The notes beneath the pieces are model-generated. The model was given only the letters and a program-made list of their open reading frames with translations, did not search any database and was not told the DNA's origin. From Caballeronia fortuita (lineage in GTDB: Bacteria > Pseudomonadota > Gammaproteobacteria > Burkholderiales > Burkholderiaceae), in assembly GCF_001544835.2 (NCBI RefSeq), contig NZ_FCNX02000004.1, forward strand, positions 186,001 to 250,000: a DNA stretch of 64,000 nt, written 5' to 3'. The stretch's first letter is position 1. Each line of letters opens with the position of its first letter. Positions 27,271 through 34,694 of the stretch are shown here, in pieces. The translations under genes and the position numbers were made by a program.

Positions 27271-27963
27271 TCAACCGCGAGCGATCTGCGTCAGTGCGAA
27301 CGCGTGGCGCAGCGCGAAGCCGAGCCGTTCGTACAGCGCGATCGCGCCTTCGTTATGGCTGAACACATGCAGAAACGGCGTGTCGCCGCGCCGCGCGATG
27401 TCCTTGCGCAGGATGTTCATGAGCCGGCCGGCGAGACCGCGCCCGCGACAACGTTCGTCGACGCATACGGCGCTTATCTCGACATGACCTTCGATGGCGA
27501 GGCGCTCGCCCGCCATTGCGATGAGTTCGCCGTGCTCGCGAATGCCGATGTAGCGGCCTATTTCGCGTGTGCGCTTGCCGAACGGACCCGGCTTCGTGCG
27601 TTGCACGAGCGCGATCATGTCGTCGACATCGGCGGGGCCGAGCGCGATCACGTCGCTATCGTCGATGACGTGTGTGAAGCGCTGCGTCTCGATCATCTGA
27701 TGGATGGTGCCTATGCGCGTTGCCTGCAGGCCGTCGAGGTCCGCGATCGTCTCCGCCGACAACATCGCGACATGCTCGCCGGGCTGCATGAGCGCGTGCA
27801 GCGCGCGCCATGCGTCCGGCGTTTCCGAGGCGATGGCCGCGAACGGCGCGACTTCGGGATGAAAGCGCCGCGCCAGCGCGTCGCCCGAACCGAGATGCGC
27901 CTGTTTCGTCGTGAGCGCGGTCCAGATCGGGCGGTCAAGCGCGGCGTGGGTCGGACGGGTCAT
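27271..27963 (-). CDS. GNAT family N-acetyltransferase (FR47-like)
   Basis: A 230-residue protein. The C-terminal half is an acetyltransferase domain with the acetyl-CoA motif VCVDERCRGRGLAGRLM and the ending HVFSHNEGAIALYERLGF. The N-terminal half is less conserved. It is convergent with the guanidine operon, whose stop is 4 bp away. The substrate is unknown. The start MTRPTHAALD is preferred over an ATG 16 codons upstream on similarity of the N-terminus, without a strong ribosome binding site. Confidence 0.8.
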   Translation of the reverse strand: MTRPTHAALDRPIWTALTTKQAHLGSGDALARRFHPEVAPFAAIASETPDAWRALHALMQPGEHVAMLSAETIADLDGLQATRIGTIHQMIETQRFTHVIDDSDVIALGPADVDDMIALVQRTKPGPFGKRTREIGRYIGIREHGELIAMAGERLAIEGHVEISAVCVDERCRGRGLAGRLMNILRKDIARRGDTPFLHVFSHNEGAIALYERLGFALRHAFALTQIARG

Positions 27964-28081
27964 GTGTGCTCCGGATGCGTGAGTGGATCGGATATCGATC
28001 ACTGTAGGCAAAAGAGAGCATACCGGCCATTGTCGGAAATGACATTTTCAGAGGCATTCACGCCAGGCAGCGCGGCGCGAT

Positions 28082-28969
28082 TCAAACGTAACGCGCTTCG
28101 TCCAGATCGGCGATGAGCGTCGGTCCTGTCGGGTGCCAGCCTGAGCGCGCCTGCGTCAGCGCGCTCGATGCGGGCATGTCGAGGCCGACGAACATCGCCA
28201 TCCAGCCGAAATGCGCGGCGGCATCGTCGGCGGACATCGATACGACCGGCAGTTCGAGTCCGCGGCCGAGCGCTTCGGCGATGGCGCGGCTCGCGATGCC
28301 TTCCTCACCGACCGCGTGATAGCGCGCGCCGCGCTCCGCTTTCTCGACGGCAAGCCGATAAAGACGCGCGACGTCGGACACGTGGCCCGCTGGCCAGCGG
28401 TTACTGCCGTCGCCGACATACGCGACGACGCCCTTGTCGCGCGCGATCCCGATGAGCGGCGTGATGAGCCCTTGCCGGAGCGGATCGTGGACTTGCGGCA
28501 GGCGCACCACCGACACGTTGATGCCCGCGTCGAGCAGCGCGTGGCCCGCGAGTTCGGACGCGATGCGCGGATTCGGATGACGCGCGTTGAAGACATCCTC
28601 GGTGGCGGGTTCGCCGTGCTCGCCGCTGCCCATGCCGGTGCCCGACGTGATGACGAGCGGACGATCCGAGCCTGCGAGGGCCGAGCCGAGCGCGGCGATC
28701 GCGCGCTTGTCCTTCTCGCAGTTCTCAGCGAAGCGCGAGAAATCGTGATCGAAGGCGGTGTGGATGACGGCATCGGCGTTCGCGGCGCCACGCGCGAGAC
28801 TTTGCGGATCGTCAAGCGTGCCGCGATGCACGTCGGCGCCGGCAGCGGCGAGCGCCTGCGCGCCGGCGTCCGAGCGCGTCATGCCGGTCACCCGATGGCC
28901 TGCCGCGATGAGTTCGGGAACGAGGGCCGAGCCGATGAAGCCGGTCGCGCCGGTCAGGAAGATGCGCAT
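28082..28969 (-). CDS. Extended SDR-type NAD(P)-dependent oxidoreductase/epimerase-like
   Basis: A 295-residue Rossmann protein starting MRIFLTGATGFIGSAL, with the extended-SDR glycine motif TGATGFIG at residues 6-13. The usual YxxxK catalytic pair is not clear, so this belongs with atypical SDR proteins that may bind NAD(P) as reductases or sensors. It is divergent from the XRE/MmyB-like regulator at 29068, a common arrangement in which the regulator controls the oxidoreductase. Confidence 0.82.
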   Translation of the reverse strand: MRIFLTGATGFIGSALVPELIAAGHRVTGMTRSDAGAQALAAAGADVHRGTLDDPQSLARGAANADAVIHTAFDHDFSRFAENCEKDKRAIAALGSALAGSDRPLVITSGTGMGSGEHGEPATEDVFNARHPNPRIASELAGHALLDAGINVSVVRLPQVHDPLRQGLITPLIGIARDKGVVAYVGDGSNRWPAGHVSDVARLYRLAVEKAERGARYHAVGEEGIASRAIAEALGRGLELPVVSMSADDAAAHFGWMAMFVGLDMPASSALTQARSGWHPTGPTLIADLDEARYV

Positions 28970-29067
28970 CGTTGAGACTCCGTTGTCGTATCGCGCTTAA
29001 TATCGGTCGAATGCTTATCCCGTTAAAGTAGTGACGTCATCCTATTAAAACGACTAACAGGTTCCGC

Positions 29068-29895
29068 ATGTCAGTGGATATGGCGAGATCGCTCGGCGAT
29101 TTTCTGCGCAGCCGGCGCACGCGTCTTGATCCGGCGAGCTTCGGCTTCTCCGGACGGCGGCGCACGCCGGGGCTGCGTCGCGAGGAGGTTGCGCAGCGCG
29201 CGAACATTAGTCCGACGTGGTACACCTGGCTCGAGCAGGGACGCGGCGGCGCGCCGTCGGCGGAAGTGCTGGAACGCATTTGCGGCGCGCTGATGCTGAC
29301 CGATGCCGAGCGCGAACATCTCTTCATGCTCGGCCTTGGGCGGCCGCCGGAAGTCCGCTATCGTCTCGCCGATGGCGTGAGTCCGCGGCTTCAGCGTCTG
29401 CTCGATTCGCTGAGGACCAGCCCGGCCATCGTCAAGACGCCGACGTGGGACGTGATCGCGTGGAATCGTGCGGCGGCGGTGGTGCTCACCGATTACGGCG
29501 CGCTGCCGCCCGGCGAGCGCAATATCCTGCAGTTTCTGTTCCGCAATCCCGATGTGCGTGCGCGGCAGCACGACTGGGACAGCGTCGCGCGCTTCGTCGT
29601 CGGCGCGTTCCGGGCGGATGTAGCGCGCGCGGGTCTCGTGTCGGAAGTCGGCGAACTCGTGGCGCAGTTGAGTCGCGCGAGTCCGGAATTCGATGCGCTC
29701 TGGCGCGACAACGAAGTGCATAACCACGAAGAAAGCGGCGGCATCAAACGTCTGATGCATCCGGTCCTGGGATCGGTCGAGCTGGAGTATTCGGCCTTTT
29801 CCGTCGATGGCAGGCCGGACCTCGGCATGATCGTCTACACGCCGCTCGAGAGCGCGATGGCCGCGCGGATCGGCGAGCTCATCGCTAACGCGTGA
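29068..29895 (+). CDS. XRE-family regulator with MmyB-like ligand-binding domain
   Basis: A 275-residue regulator. The N-terminal helix-turn-helix contains TPGLRREEVAQRANISPTWYTWLEQGRG, a hallmark of this family, which is abundant in actinobacteria and Burkholderia. The C-terminal domain (about 105-270; TPTWDVIAWNRAA) is MmyB-like and is thought to bind a small fatty-acid-like ligand. It is divergent from the SDR gene at 28969. The 98 bp gap includes a perfect TGACGTCA palindrome near 29029, a possible operator. Confidence 0.87.
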   Translation: MSVDMARSLGDFLRSRRTRLDPASFGFSGRRRTPGLRREEVAQRANISPTWYTWLEQGRGGAPSAEVLERICGALMLTDAEREHLFMLGLGRPPEVRYRLADGVSPRLQRLLDSLRTSPAIVKTPTWDVIAWNRAAAVVLTDYGALPPGERNILQFLFRNPDVRARQHDWDSVARFVVGAFRADVARAGLVSEVGELVAQLSRASPEFDALWRDNEVHNHEESGGIKRLMHPVLGSVELEYSAFSVDGRPDLGMIVYTPLESAMAARIGELIANA

Positions 29896-29899
29896 CGCT

Positions 29900-30601
29900 T
29901 CAGAACTTCTCGACCCACGGTCGCAACTCGATCTCCCACGCCCATGCGCTGCGATGCTGGCGCAAGACATCGACATAGGTTTGCGCGATGGCGTCGGGAT
30001 CGAGCGTGCTGTCCGGCGCGTCGGCAGGATCGGCGCGCTGATCGGAGCGCACGCTGCCGTCGATGACGAAATGCGCGACGTGAATGCCTTTCGGCGCGAG
30101 TTCGCGCGCCGCGCTTTGCGCAAGGCCGCGCAGGGCGAACTTGCCCATCGCGAAGGGCGCGGACAGCGCGAATCCCTTGACGCCCGCGGTCGCGCCCGTC
30201 AGCAGGATCGCGCCTTTTCCCTTCGGCACCATGCGCCGCGCCGCTTGCTGGACGGCGTAAAACGCGCCGAGCGCCGATACGGCGACGGCCTGTTCGACCT
30301 GCGCCGCATCGAGTTCGGCGATCGGTCCGCGCACGCGTCCGCTCGCGTTGTACACGACGATTTCCGGCGCACCGATGCGCGACTCGGTTTGCGCGAAGAG
30401 CGTGTGCATTGCGCTTGCGTCGGAGGCATCGACGGGTAAGGCGATCGCGCCGGTTTCATCGACGAGATTCGCCAGCTTGTCGATGTTGCGCGCCGCGATG
30501 ACGACCGGAATGTTCTCGGCGCGCAGACGCCGGGTGAGAGAGCCGCTGATGCCGGGACCGGCTCCGATGATGAGGGCGCTGCCGTAAGGAAGGGTGGTCA
30601 T
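29900..30601 (-). CDS. Short-chain dehydrogenase/reductase
   Basis: Classical-fold SDR of 233 residues. The cofactor motif is GAGPGISGSL (TGxxxGxG variant), and NASG is the NAG-type motif. The active-site Tyr of YxxxK is replaced: the expected segment reads FAMGKFALRG, so Phe precedes the Lys-containing GKFAL. This is common in a subfamily of small SDRs of unknown function. It is convergent with the MmyB-like regulator, 4 bp apart. The start MTTLPYGSAL is used. Confidence 0.8.
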   Translation of the reverse strand: MTTLPYGSALIIGAGPGISGSLTRRLRAENIPVVIAARNIDKLANLVDETGAIALPVDASDASAMHTLFAQTESRIGAPEIVVYNASGRVRGPIAELDAAQVEQAVAVSALGAFYAVQQAARRMVPKGKGAILLTGATAGVKGFALSAPFAMGKFALRGLAQSAARELAPKGIHVAHFVIDGSVRSDQRADPADAPDSTLDPDAIAQTYVDVLRQHRSAWAWEIELRPWVEKF

Positions 30602-30678
30602 GGTTCCGCGCTCGGTGAGGGAGTGGAAACGATGATAGCGGGGTTGGGGGTGGGGTGTGCAAAGCGGGTCGCCACAAC

Positions 30679-30715
30679 AAAAAAGGAGAAGGAACAACAC
30701 CCGTGTTCCTTCCCC
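30679..30715 (-). terminator. Rho-independent terminator of peptide unit B
   Basis: On the minus strand a 12-base stem (one mismatch; GGGGAAGGAACA paired with TGTTCCTTCTCC) is followed by TTTTTT. It ends the three-gene peptide unit 31595-30739. The stem sequence is nearly the same as the terminator at 31951-31985. Confidence 0.85.
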
Positions 30716-30738
30716 GACAACGATACTGCCGCGAATCC

Positions 30739-30996
30739 TCAAGCCTTCACGCCGTGCAGGAGGCTGCCGATTGCGTCGAGCGACTTCGTCACGTTGGTCA
30801 GATCGACCTTCGTGTATTGCGATGCATCGACCTGAGTCACGGGCGCCACGTTGATCTGCGGGCTCGCGAACGAGAAGCCGGTGATCGAATTGGAGTTGAC
30901 GCCGTTATTCTGGAAGATGCTTGCGCCGCCGACAATCGCACCCATTTCAGCGCGGCCCAGTTCCTTGCTGACGGCGAGGTTTTCGATTTTCAACAT
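30739..30996 (-). CDS. Double-glycine-leader small protein, paralogue 5
   Basis: An 85-residue protein, third gene of unit B. A 24-residue leader ends in EMGAIVGG, which fits the double-glycine leader consensus (E at -8, hydrophobic at -7, I at -4, GG). The 61-residue core starts ASIFQNNG, has no Cys, is rich in Asn, Ser, Thr and Val, and shares NVAPVTQVDAS with its paralogues. AGGAGAG lies upstream. GG leaders are normally cut by C39-type peptidase exporters, but none is encoded here. The function is not recognised. This is the most diverged member (ends LLHGVKA). Confidence 0.85.
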   Translation of the reverse strand: MLKIENLAVSKELGRAEMGAIVGGASIFQNNGVNSNSITGFSFASPQINVAPVTQVDASQYTKVDLTNVTKSLDAIGSLLHGVKA

Positions 30997-31033
30997 GATG
31001 TCTCTCCTGATGACGTGATTGGCGAATGAGGAC

Positions 31034-31291
31034 TTAGAGCTTCACGCCGCCGAGCACGCTGCCGACCGCTTCGAGCGACTTCGTGACGTTCTTCAGATCG
31101 ACGTTCGTAGTCGTCGATGCGTCGACTTGCGTGACGGGCGCGACGTTGGTTTGCGGGCTCGCGAACGAAAAGCCGCCGTTGTAGTTGGAATTGATGCCGT
31201 TGTTCTGGAAGATGCTCGAGCCGCCGACGATGGCGCCCATTTCTTCACGGTCGAGTTCTTTGCTGACGGCGAGGGATTCGATCTTCAACAT
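31034..31291 (-). CDS. Double-glycine-leader small protein, paralogue 4
   Basis: An 85-residue protein, second gene of unit B, 46 bp after paralogue 3. The leader ends EMGAIVGG, with acidic changes (ELDREE). The core has SIFQNNGINSN and an N-G-G-F-S-F-A-S-P-Q stretch, then NVAPVTQVDAS. No Cys is present. CCGGAGAA is the ribosome binding site. The core conservation is higher than expected for unrelated small ORFs and supports a real gene. The function is not recognised. Confidence 0.87.
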   Translation of the reverse strand: MLKIESLAVSKELDREEMGAIVGGSSIFQNNGINSNYNGGFSFASPQTNVAPVTQVDASTTTNVDLKNVTKSLEAVGSVLGGVKL

Positions 31292-31337
31292 GATGGTTCT
31301 CCGGATGTGTGATGTGTCTGAAAGACTGGATGCGATA

Positions 31338-31595
31338 TCAGAGTGCGACGCCGCCGAGCAGGCTGCCGACCGACGAAAGCGACTTGGTGATGTTCTTCAT
31401 GTCGACGTCGGTGTGCTGCGATGCATCGACTTGCGTGACGGGCGCGACGTTCGTTTGCGGGCTCGCGAACGAGAAGCCGCCGTTGTAATTGGCGTTGATG
31501 CCGTTGTTCTGGAAGATGCTCGAGCCGCCGACGATGGCGCCCATTTCTGCACGGCCGAGTTCTTTGCTGACAGCGAGGTTTTCGATCTTCAACAT
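31338..31595 (-). CDS. Double-glycine-leader small protein, paralogue 3
   Basis: An 85-residue protein, first gene of unit B. The ATG at 31595 is chosen because AGGAG lies upstream and the length then equals that of all paralogues; the longer open frame upstream crosses the promoter. Leader MLKIENLAVSKEL ... EMGAIVGG; core SIFQNNGINANYNGG. It is most similar to paralogue 1 at 32303, and their upstream regions are also 94% identical, so promoter and gene were duplicated together. The function is not recognised. Confidence 0.87.
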   Translation of the reverse strand: MLKIENLAVSKELGRAEMGAIVGGSSIFQNNGINANYNGGFSFASPQTNVAPVTQVDASQHTDVDMKNITKSLSSVGSLLGGVAL

Positions 31596-31623
31596 GATGT
31601 AGCTCCTGACTTGGTTGGTTGGA

Positions 31624-31687
31624 TGAGCACCAATCGTTGCGCTCGCAGCTACATATGCGAGGGCTGTGCCAGGCGCAGCTAGAGGAT
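31624..31687 (-). repeat. Duplicated promoter/5' UTR block, copy B
   Basis: This 64 bp block differs from 32589-32652 at only four positions. It carries the sigma-54 promoter at 31656-31671 and most of the 5' UTR of unit B. Confidence 0.9.
31656..31671 (-). promoter_or_regulatory. Sigma-54 promoter of peptide unit B
   Basis: Read on the minus strand: TGGCACAGCCCTCGCA, with GG and GC exactly 10 bases apart. It matches the consensus except for single positions in each element. The predicted transcript starts near 31645, about 50 bases before the ATG at 31595. The identical element stands at the same distance before unit A. Confidence 0.8.
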
Positions 31688-31813
31688 ATTTTGGAGCGTG
31701 ATAAGTTATTGATTTATAGAGACAAAAACATATTTCTATCGAGGCGCGCTTGCTTTTACGCAACCCGCTCTCCACGATGAATGTCGGTGGGCGAATGACA
31801 GAGCTTCGAAACG

Positions 31814-31835
31814 TGTCGGCGACAAACGAACAGTG
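31814..31835. promoter_or_regulatory. Conserved upstream element B (candidate enhancer site)
   Basis: TGTCGGCG, three bases (a C between two variable bases), AACGAACAGTG. The same element occurs at 32779-32800. Both copies start 143 bp from the end of their sigma-54 promoter, although the sequence between is not conserved. This is the pattern expected of an enhancer-binding-protein site. Confidence 0.65.
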
Positions 31836-31950
31836 GATCAAGAACGATTTGGAATCCGTATTAAATACGCAAAACGCATCGAACGCTGCGTCGCGATGAA
31901 ATTAGAAGGAAGGGAAGGGAACGACAGGCGGGGCGTACGGCGAAGAAACG

Positions 31951-31985
31951 AAAAAAGGAGAAGGAACCGCTTGGGTTCCTTCTCC
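31951..31985 (-). terminator. Rho-independent terminator of peptide unit A
   Basis: A perfect 12 bp stem (GGAGAAGGAACC with GGTTCCTTCTCC), a 5-base loop and a run of six T on the minus strand. It lies 16 bp after the stop of paralogue 2. Confidence 0.93.
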
Positions 31986-32001
31986 CGCGAAGACGATGCC
32001 T

Positions 32002-32259
32002 TTACAGCTTCGCGCCTCCGATCAGGCTGCCGACCGAAGCCAGCGTCTTCGTGACGTTGGTCAGATCGACGTTCGTCTGCGTCGAAGCATCGACTTGCGT
32101 CACGGGCGCGACGTTCGTCTGCGGGCTCGCGAACGAGAAGCCGGTCACGGCGTTGGAGTTGATGCCGTTGTTCTGGAAGATGCTCGCGCCGCCGACGATG
32201 GCGCTCATTTCAACGCGGCCGAGTTCCTTGCTAACCGCGAGATTGTCGATCTTCAGCAT
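32002..32259 (-). CDS. Double-glycine-leader small protein, paralogue 2
   Basis: An 85-residue protein, second gene of unit A, 43 bp after paralogue 1. The leader ends EMSAIVGG. The core has ASIFQNNGINSN and then a variable segment AVTGF like that of paralogue 5, followed by the shared SFASPQTNVAPVTQVDAS. AGGAGACA is upstream of the ATG. It is followed directly by a strong terminator. The function is not recognised. Confidence 0.87.
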   Translation of the reverse strand: MLKIDNLAVSKELGRVEMSAIVGGASIFQNNGINSNAVTGFSFASPQTNVAPVTQVDASTQTNVDLTNVTKTLASVGSLIGGAKL

Positions 32260-32302
32260 GATGTGTCTCCTGAGATTCGGTGGATGGATGAGCGTTGATC
32301 GC

Positions 32303-32560
32303 TTACAGCTTCGCGCCGAGCACTTCGCTGCCGACGGTGGCGAGCGTCTTCGTGATGTTCGTCAGATCGACGTTCGTATGTTGCGAAGCATCGACTTGCG
32401 TGACGGGCGCAACGTTGGTTTGCGGGCTTGCGAACGAGAAGCCGCCGTTGTAGTTGGCGTTGATGCCGTTGTTCTGGAAGATGCTCGCACCGCCGACGAT
32501 GGCGCCCATTTCCGCACGGCCGAGTTCTTTGCTCACTGCGAGGTTGTCGATCTTCAACAT
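32303..32560 (-). CDS. Double-glycine-leader small protein, paralogue 1
   Basis: An 85-residue protein, first gene of unit A. Leader MLKIDNLAVSKEL ... EMGAIVGG; core ASIFQNNGINANYNGG then SFASPQTNVAPVTQVDAS. No Cys and no PEP-CTERM or hydrophobic C-terminal segment, so it is probably soluble and exported after leader removal. AGGAG precedes the ATG. It lies 310 bp downstream of the hydrolase gene on the same strand, with its own sigma-54 promoter. The function is not recognised. Confidence 0.88.
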   Translation of the reverse strand: MLKIDNLAVSKELGRAEMGAIVGGASIFQNNGINANYNGGFSFASPQTNVAPVTQVDASQHTNVDLTNITKTLATVGSEVLGAKL

Positions 32561-32588
32561 GATGTAGCTCCTGGATTTGGTTGTTTGG

Positions 32589-32652
32589 TGAGCACCAATC
32601 GTTGCGCTCGCGGCTACTTATGCGAGGGCTGTGCCAGGCGTGGCTAGAGGAT
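32589..32652 (-). repeat. Duplicated promoter/5' UTR block, copy A
   Basis: 64 bp partner of the block at 31624-31687 (four mismatches). It includes the sigma-54 promoter of unit A. Similarity stops sharply upstream of it, except for the short conserved element at 32779-32800. Confidence 0.9.
32621..32636 (-). promoter_or_regulatory. Sigma-54 promoter of peptide unit A
   Basis: Minus-strand TGGCACAGCCCTCGCA, identical to the unit B promoter, ending 61 bp from the ATG at 32560, the same distance as in unit B. GG and GC are spaced by 10. Confidence 0.8.
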
Positions 32653-32778
32653 CGGTTCGGTTAAGTCAACGCGTTGATTGCAAAGGGAGTTTCGAGACGC
32701 TGCGCGTGAGACGCGCTGTTTATCGATGCGACCTGCAGAGCCGATCAGTCGGCTATGCAAGAACTTATCGGCTGGAGT

Positions 32779-32800
32779 TGTCGGCGTCCAACGAACAGTG
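32779..32800. promoter_or_regulatory. Conserved upstream element A (candidate enhancer site)
   Basis: TGTCGGCG and AACGAACAGTG are shared with 31814-31835 (two variable bases between them). It is 143 bp upstream of the sigma-54 promoter, the same offset as in unit B. Confidence 0.65.
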
Positions 32801-32803
32801 TCG

Positions 32804-32847
32804 CGATACGAAGGCGTGCGTGCTGATGCACGCCGCGCTTCGTATCG
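32804..32847 (-). terminator. Long inverted repeat downstream of the hydrolase gene
   Basis: CGATACGAAG/CTTCGTATCG (10 bp) with inner arms GCGTGC/GCACGC forms a strong hairpin 24 bp after the hydrolase stop. There is no T-run, so termination is possible but not certain. It directly abuts the candidate enhancer element at 32779-32800. Confidence 0.45.
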
Positions 32848-32870
32848 GTATGGAAGTGATGGAAAACAGT

Positions 32871-34694
32871 TCAGAGTTGCTGCGACACGCCGAGGGGCGC
32901 GAGCGGTTCCATGACCGGCACGCTTTCCGGCTTCAGATCCCTGATGAAAGTTTCCGACAGCGCGATCACGCTCGCGAGCGCACGCGTGTCGTAGAGCGCG
33001 TGATCGACGTCCCCGCACACGGCCGCCTTCACGCGCGACATGCGCGACAGCTTCTTTCCGTGCCTGCCGAAATGCGCATTGAGTTGATCGAGGCCCTCGT
33101 CGCCCGCGCCATACACGAGCAGCGTACGCACGCCCTTGCGTTCGAGCGCATGCACGACGCTGTGCGGATCGGTGAGCGGTTTGTGATCGGCATGCATGAC
33201 CTTCTTGCGCGTCACGCCGAGCATCTGCGATTGCAGTCGCGCCGCCGCATTCGATGCAAAGGCTTTCACAATGGGCTTGAGCCCGCGCTTGCCGCTCAGC
33301 ACCAGCCACCATTTCTGCGGCTTCAGGATGGCGGGTCCGAGACGCGCCATCGTGTTGCGCCGTTGCGCTCTGAGCTCCTGCAGCGTGAGATGCTCGGATA
33401 TGTGGAAGCGCTGCAGATTCACGGCGATGATCGCGCTGATAGCAGGCTCGACGAGCGATGCGCGCAACGCGCTATACGCGCCCGAGCAGATGCCGAACAC
33501 GACGACGTTGTCATAGCCCTTGCGTTTGAGCCATGCGGCGGCCGTCGCGACGTCCTCGATCGTGCTCGATGCATGAATCGACGCGACCGTGTCGAGCGTG
33601 CCGTCGGGCGAACGCGCGGGACTGTCGCCGATGCCGCGCGCATCGAAACGCAACGACGCGATGCCACGTTGCGCCATCTCGCGCGCGATACGCACGGACA
33701 GCCGGCTGTCGCCTTGATGCACGCTGCCCGCCGTATTGGTGATGACGATGACCGGCCCGCCCGCGAGTCCGTCGCGCGGCTCGCACAAGATGCCGAAGAG
33801 TCCCGCCGCGCCGAAGATCACTGGCCGCTCGATCGCTTCCGGTGTTTCAATGATCGCGTCGTCGCTCATGCTCGGACGTGCTGCCTTGCGCATGCGAGCG
33901 GGTCTGGGATCGGCGAGTACGTCATCGGCCATGCCATGCGCGATCCATTGCGCGGTGCGCTTGAGCGTCTTCTCCGGCAAGGTCGATGAAGCGGTCTCCT
34001 GCATGAACTCGAAATAGTCGTCGAAGGCTTCCGTCTGTACGTCGACACCTCGTGCGCGCAATGCGTCGCATAGCGGCTTGCTTGCACTCGCGCGCATATC
34101 GGCGATGAATACGCGCTTGGGCATCACCGACTGACGCGCCATCGACTTGCCGAGATCGAACGCGCTCAAGGTATTGCGAAAGGCTTCGCTATAAACCTGT
34201 CCGAGCACGTGATATGGCGAATCGCTCTGCATCGCACGCACGACGACGGGCAGATTCTCCACCCACGTCTGCCGCAGCGCGGTCAGTTCGCGAAGATAAT
34301 GGCGTCCTTTGACAACGGGCGCGAGCAGTGCAATCGAATCCACGAGCGAATGTTGCGATGCGAGCGCGGCCAACGTGCCGCCCAGACGCAAGCCGCATAA
34401 CGTGACTTTCGTTACGCCTGTCTCCTGCCGCAAACGTTCTATCGCCGCGTTGATATCCGCGACGAAGTGATCGAGCCGGTCGCCATCATGATCGATGCCG
34501 ACCGAATCGCCCGTTGCGAGATAGTCGAAGCGGAGGACAGGAATATCGCGTTGGGAAAGTTCTTCGGCCAGAAAACGCATGGCCTTGTGGCCCCACGCCT
34601 CTTCATGTCCGAAAGGGTTGCACAGTACGACGCCGTGCTTGCCTTGGCCGGCATGAAGCCAACCAAAGCGACCTCCAAAGACGATCGGCGTCAT
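32871..34694 (-). CDS. Tandem alpha/beta-hydrolase fusion, exosortase-associated-hydrolase-like
   Basis: A 607-residue protein with two alpha/beta-hydrolase domains (about 1-260 and 290-600). In the first, the nucleophile elbow reads GLRLGG with Arg103 in place of Ser, as in exosortase A-associated hydrolase 2 types. In the second, the elbow is GICSG with Cys403 as nucleophile, as in exosortase-associated hydrolase 1 types. A candidate acid lies in GAGDEG and a candidate His in DVDHALYD near the C-terminus. The first domain is probably non-catalytic. No signal peptide. It precedes the GG-peptide units on the same strand. The substrate is unknown. Confidence 0.8.
   Translation of the reverse strand: MTPIVFGGRFGWLHAGQGKHGVVLCNPFGHEEAWGHKAMRFLAEELSQRDIPVLRFDYLATGDSVGIDHDGDRLDHFVADINAAIERLRQETGVTKVTLCGLRLGGTLAALASQHSLVDSIALLAPVVKGRHYLRELTALRQTWVENLPVVVRAMQSDSPYHVLGQVYSEAFRNTLSAFDLGKSMARQSVMPKRVFIADMRASASKPLCDALRARGVDVQTEAFDDYFEFMQETASSTLPEKTLKRTAQWIAHGMADDVLADPRPARMRKAARPSMSDDAIIETPEAIERPVIFGAAGLFGILCEPRDGLAGGPVIVITNTAGSVHQGDSRLSVRIAREMAQRGIASLRFDARGIGDSPARSPDGTLDTVASIHASSTIEDVATAAAWLKRKGYDNVVVFGICSGAYSALRASLVEPAISAIIAVNLQRFHISEHLTLQELRAQRRNTMARLGPAILKPQKWWLVLSGKRGLKPIVKAFASNAAARLQSQMLGVTRKKVMHADHKPLTDPHSVVHALERKGVRTLLVYGAGDEGLDQLNAHFGRHGKKLSRMSRVKAAVCGDVDHALYDTRALASVIALSETFIRDLKPESVPVMEPLAPLGVSQQL

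Noticed and set aside
30739..32560. Regularly spaced similar sequences suggesting a CRISPR-like or satellite array.
   Set aside because: The repeats are five complete paralogous genes with ribosome binding sites, preserved frames and terminators.
32303..32560. PEP-CTERM or sortase-type substrates for the neighbouring exosortase-like hydrolase.
   Set aside because: The small proteins lack a C-terminal PEP motif, a membrane segment and a basic tail. Their signal is an N-terminal GG leader.
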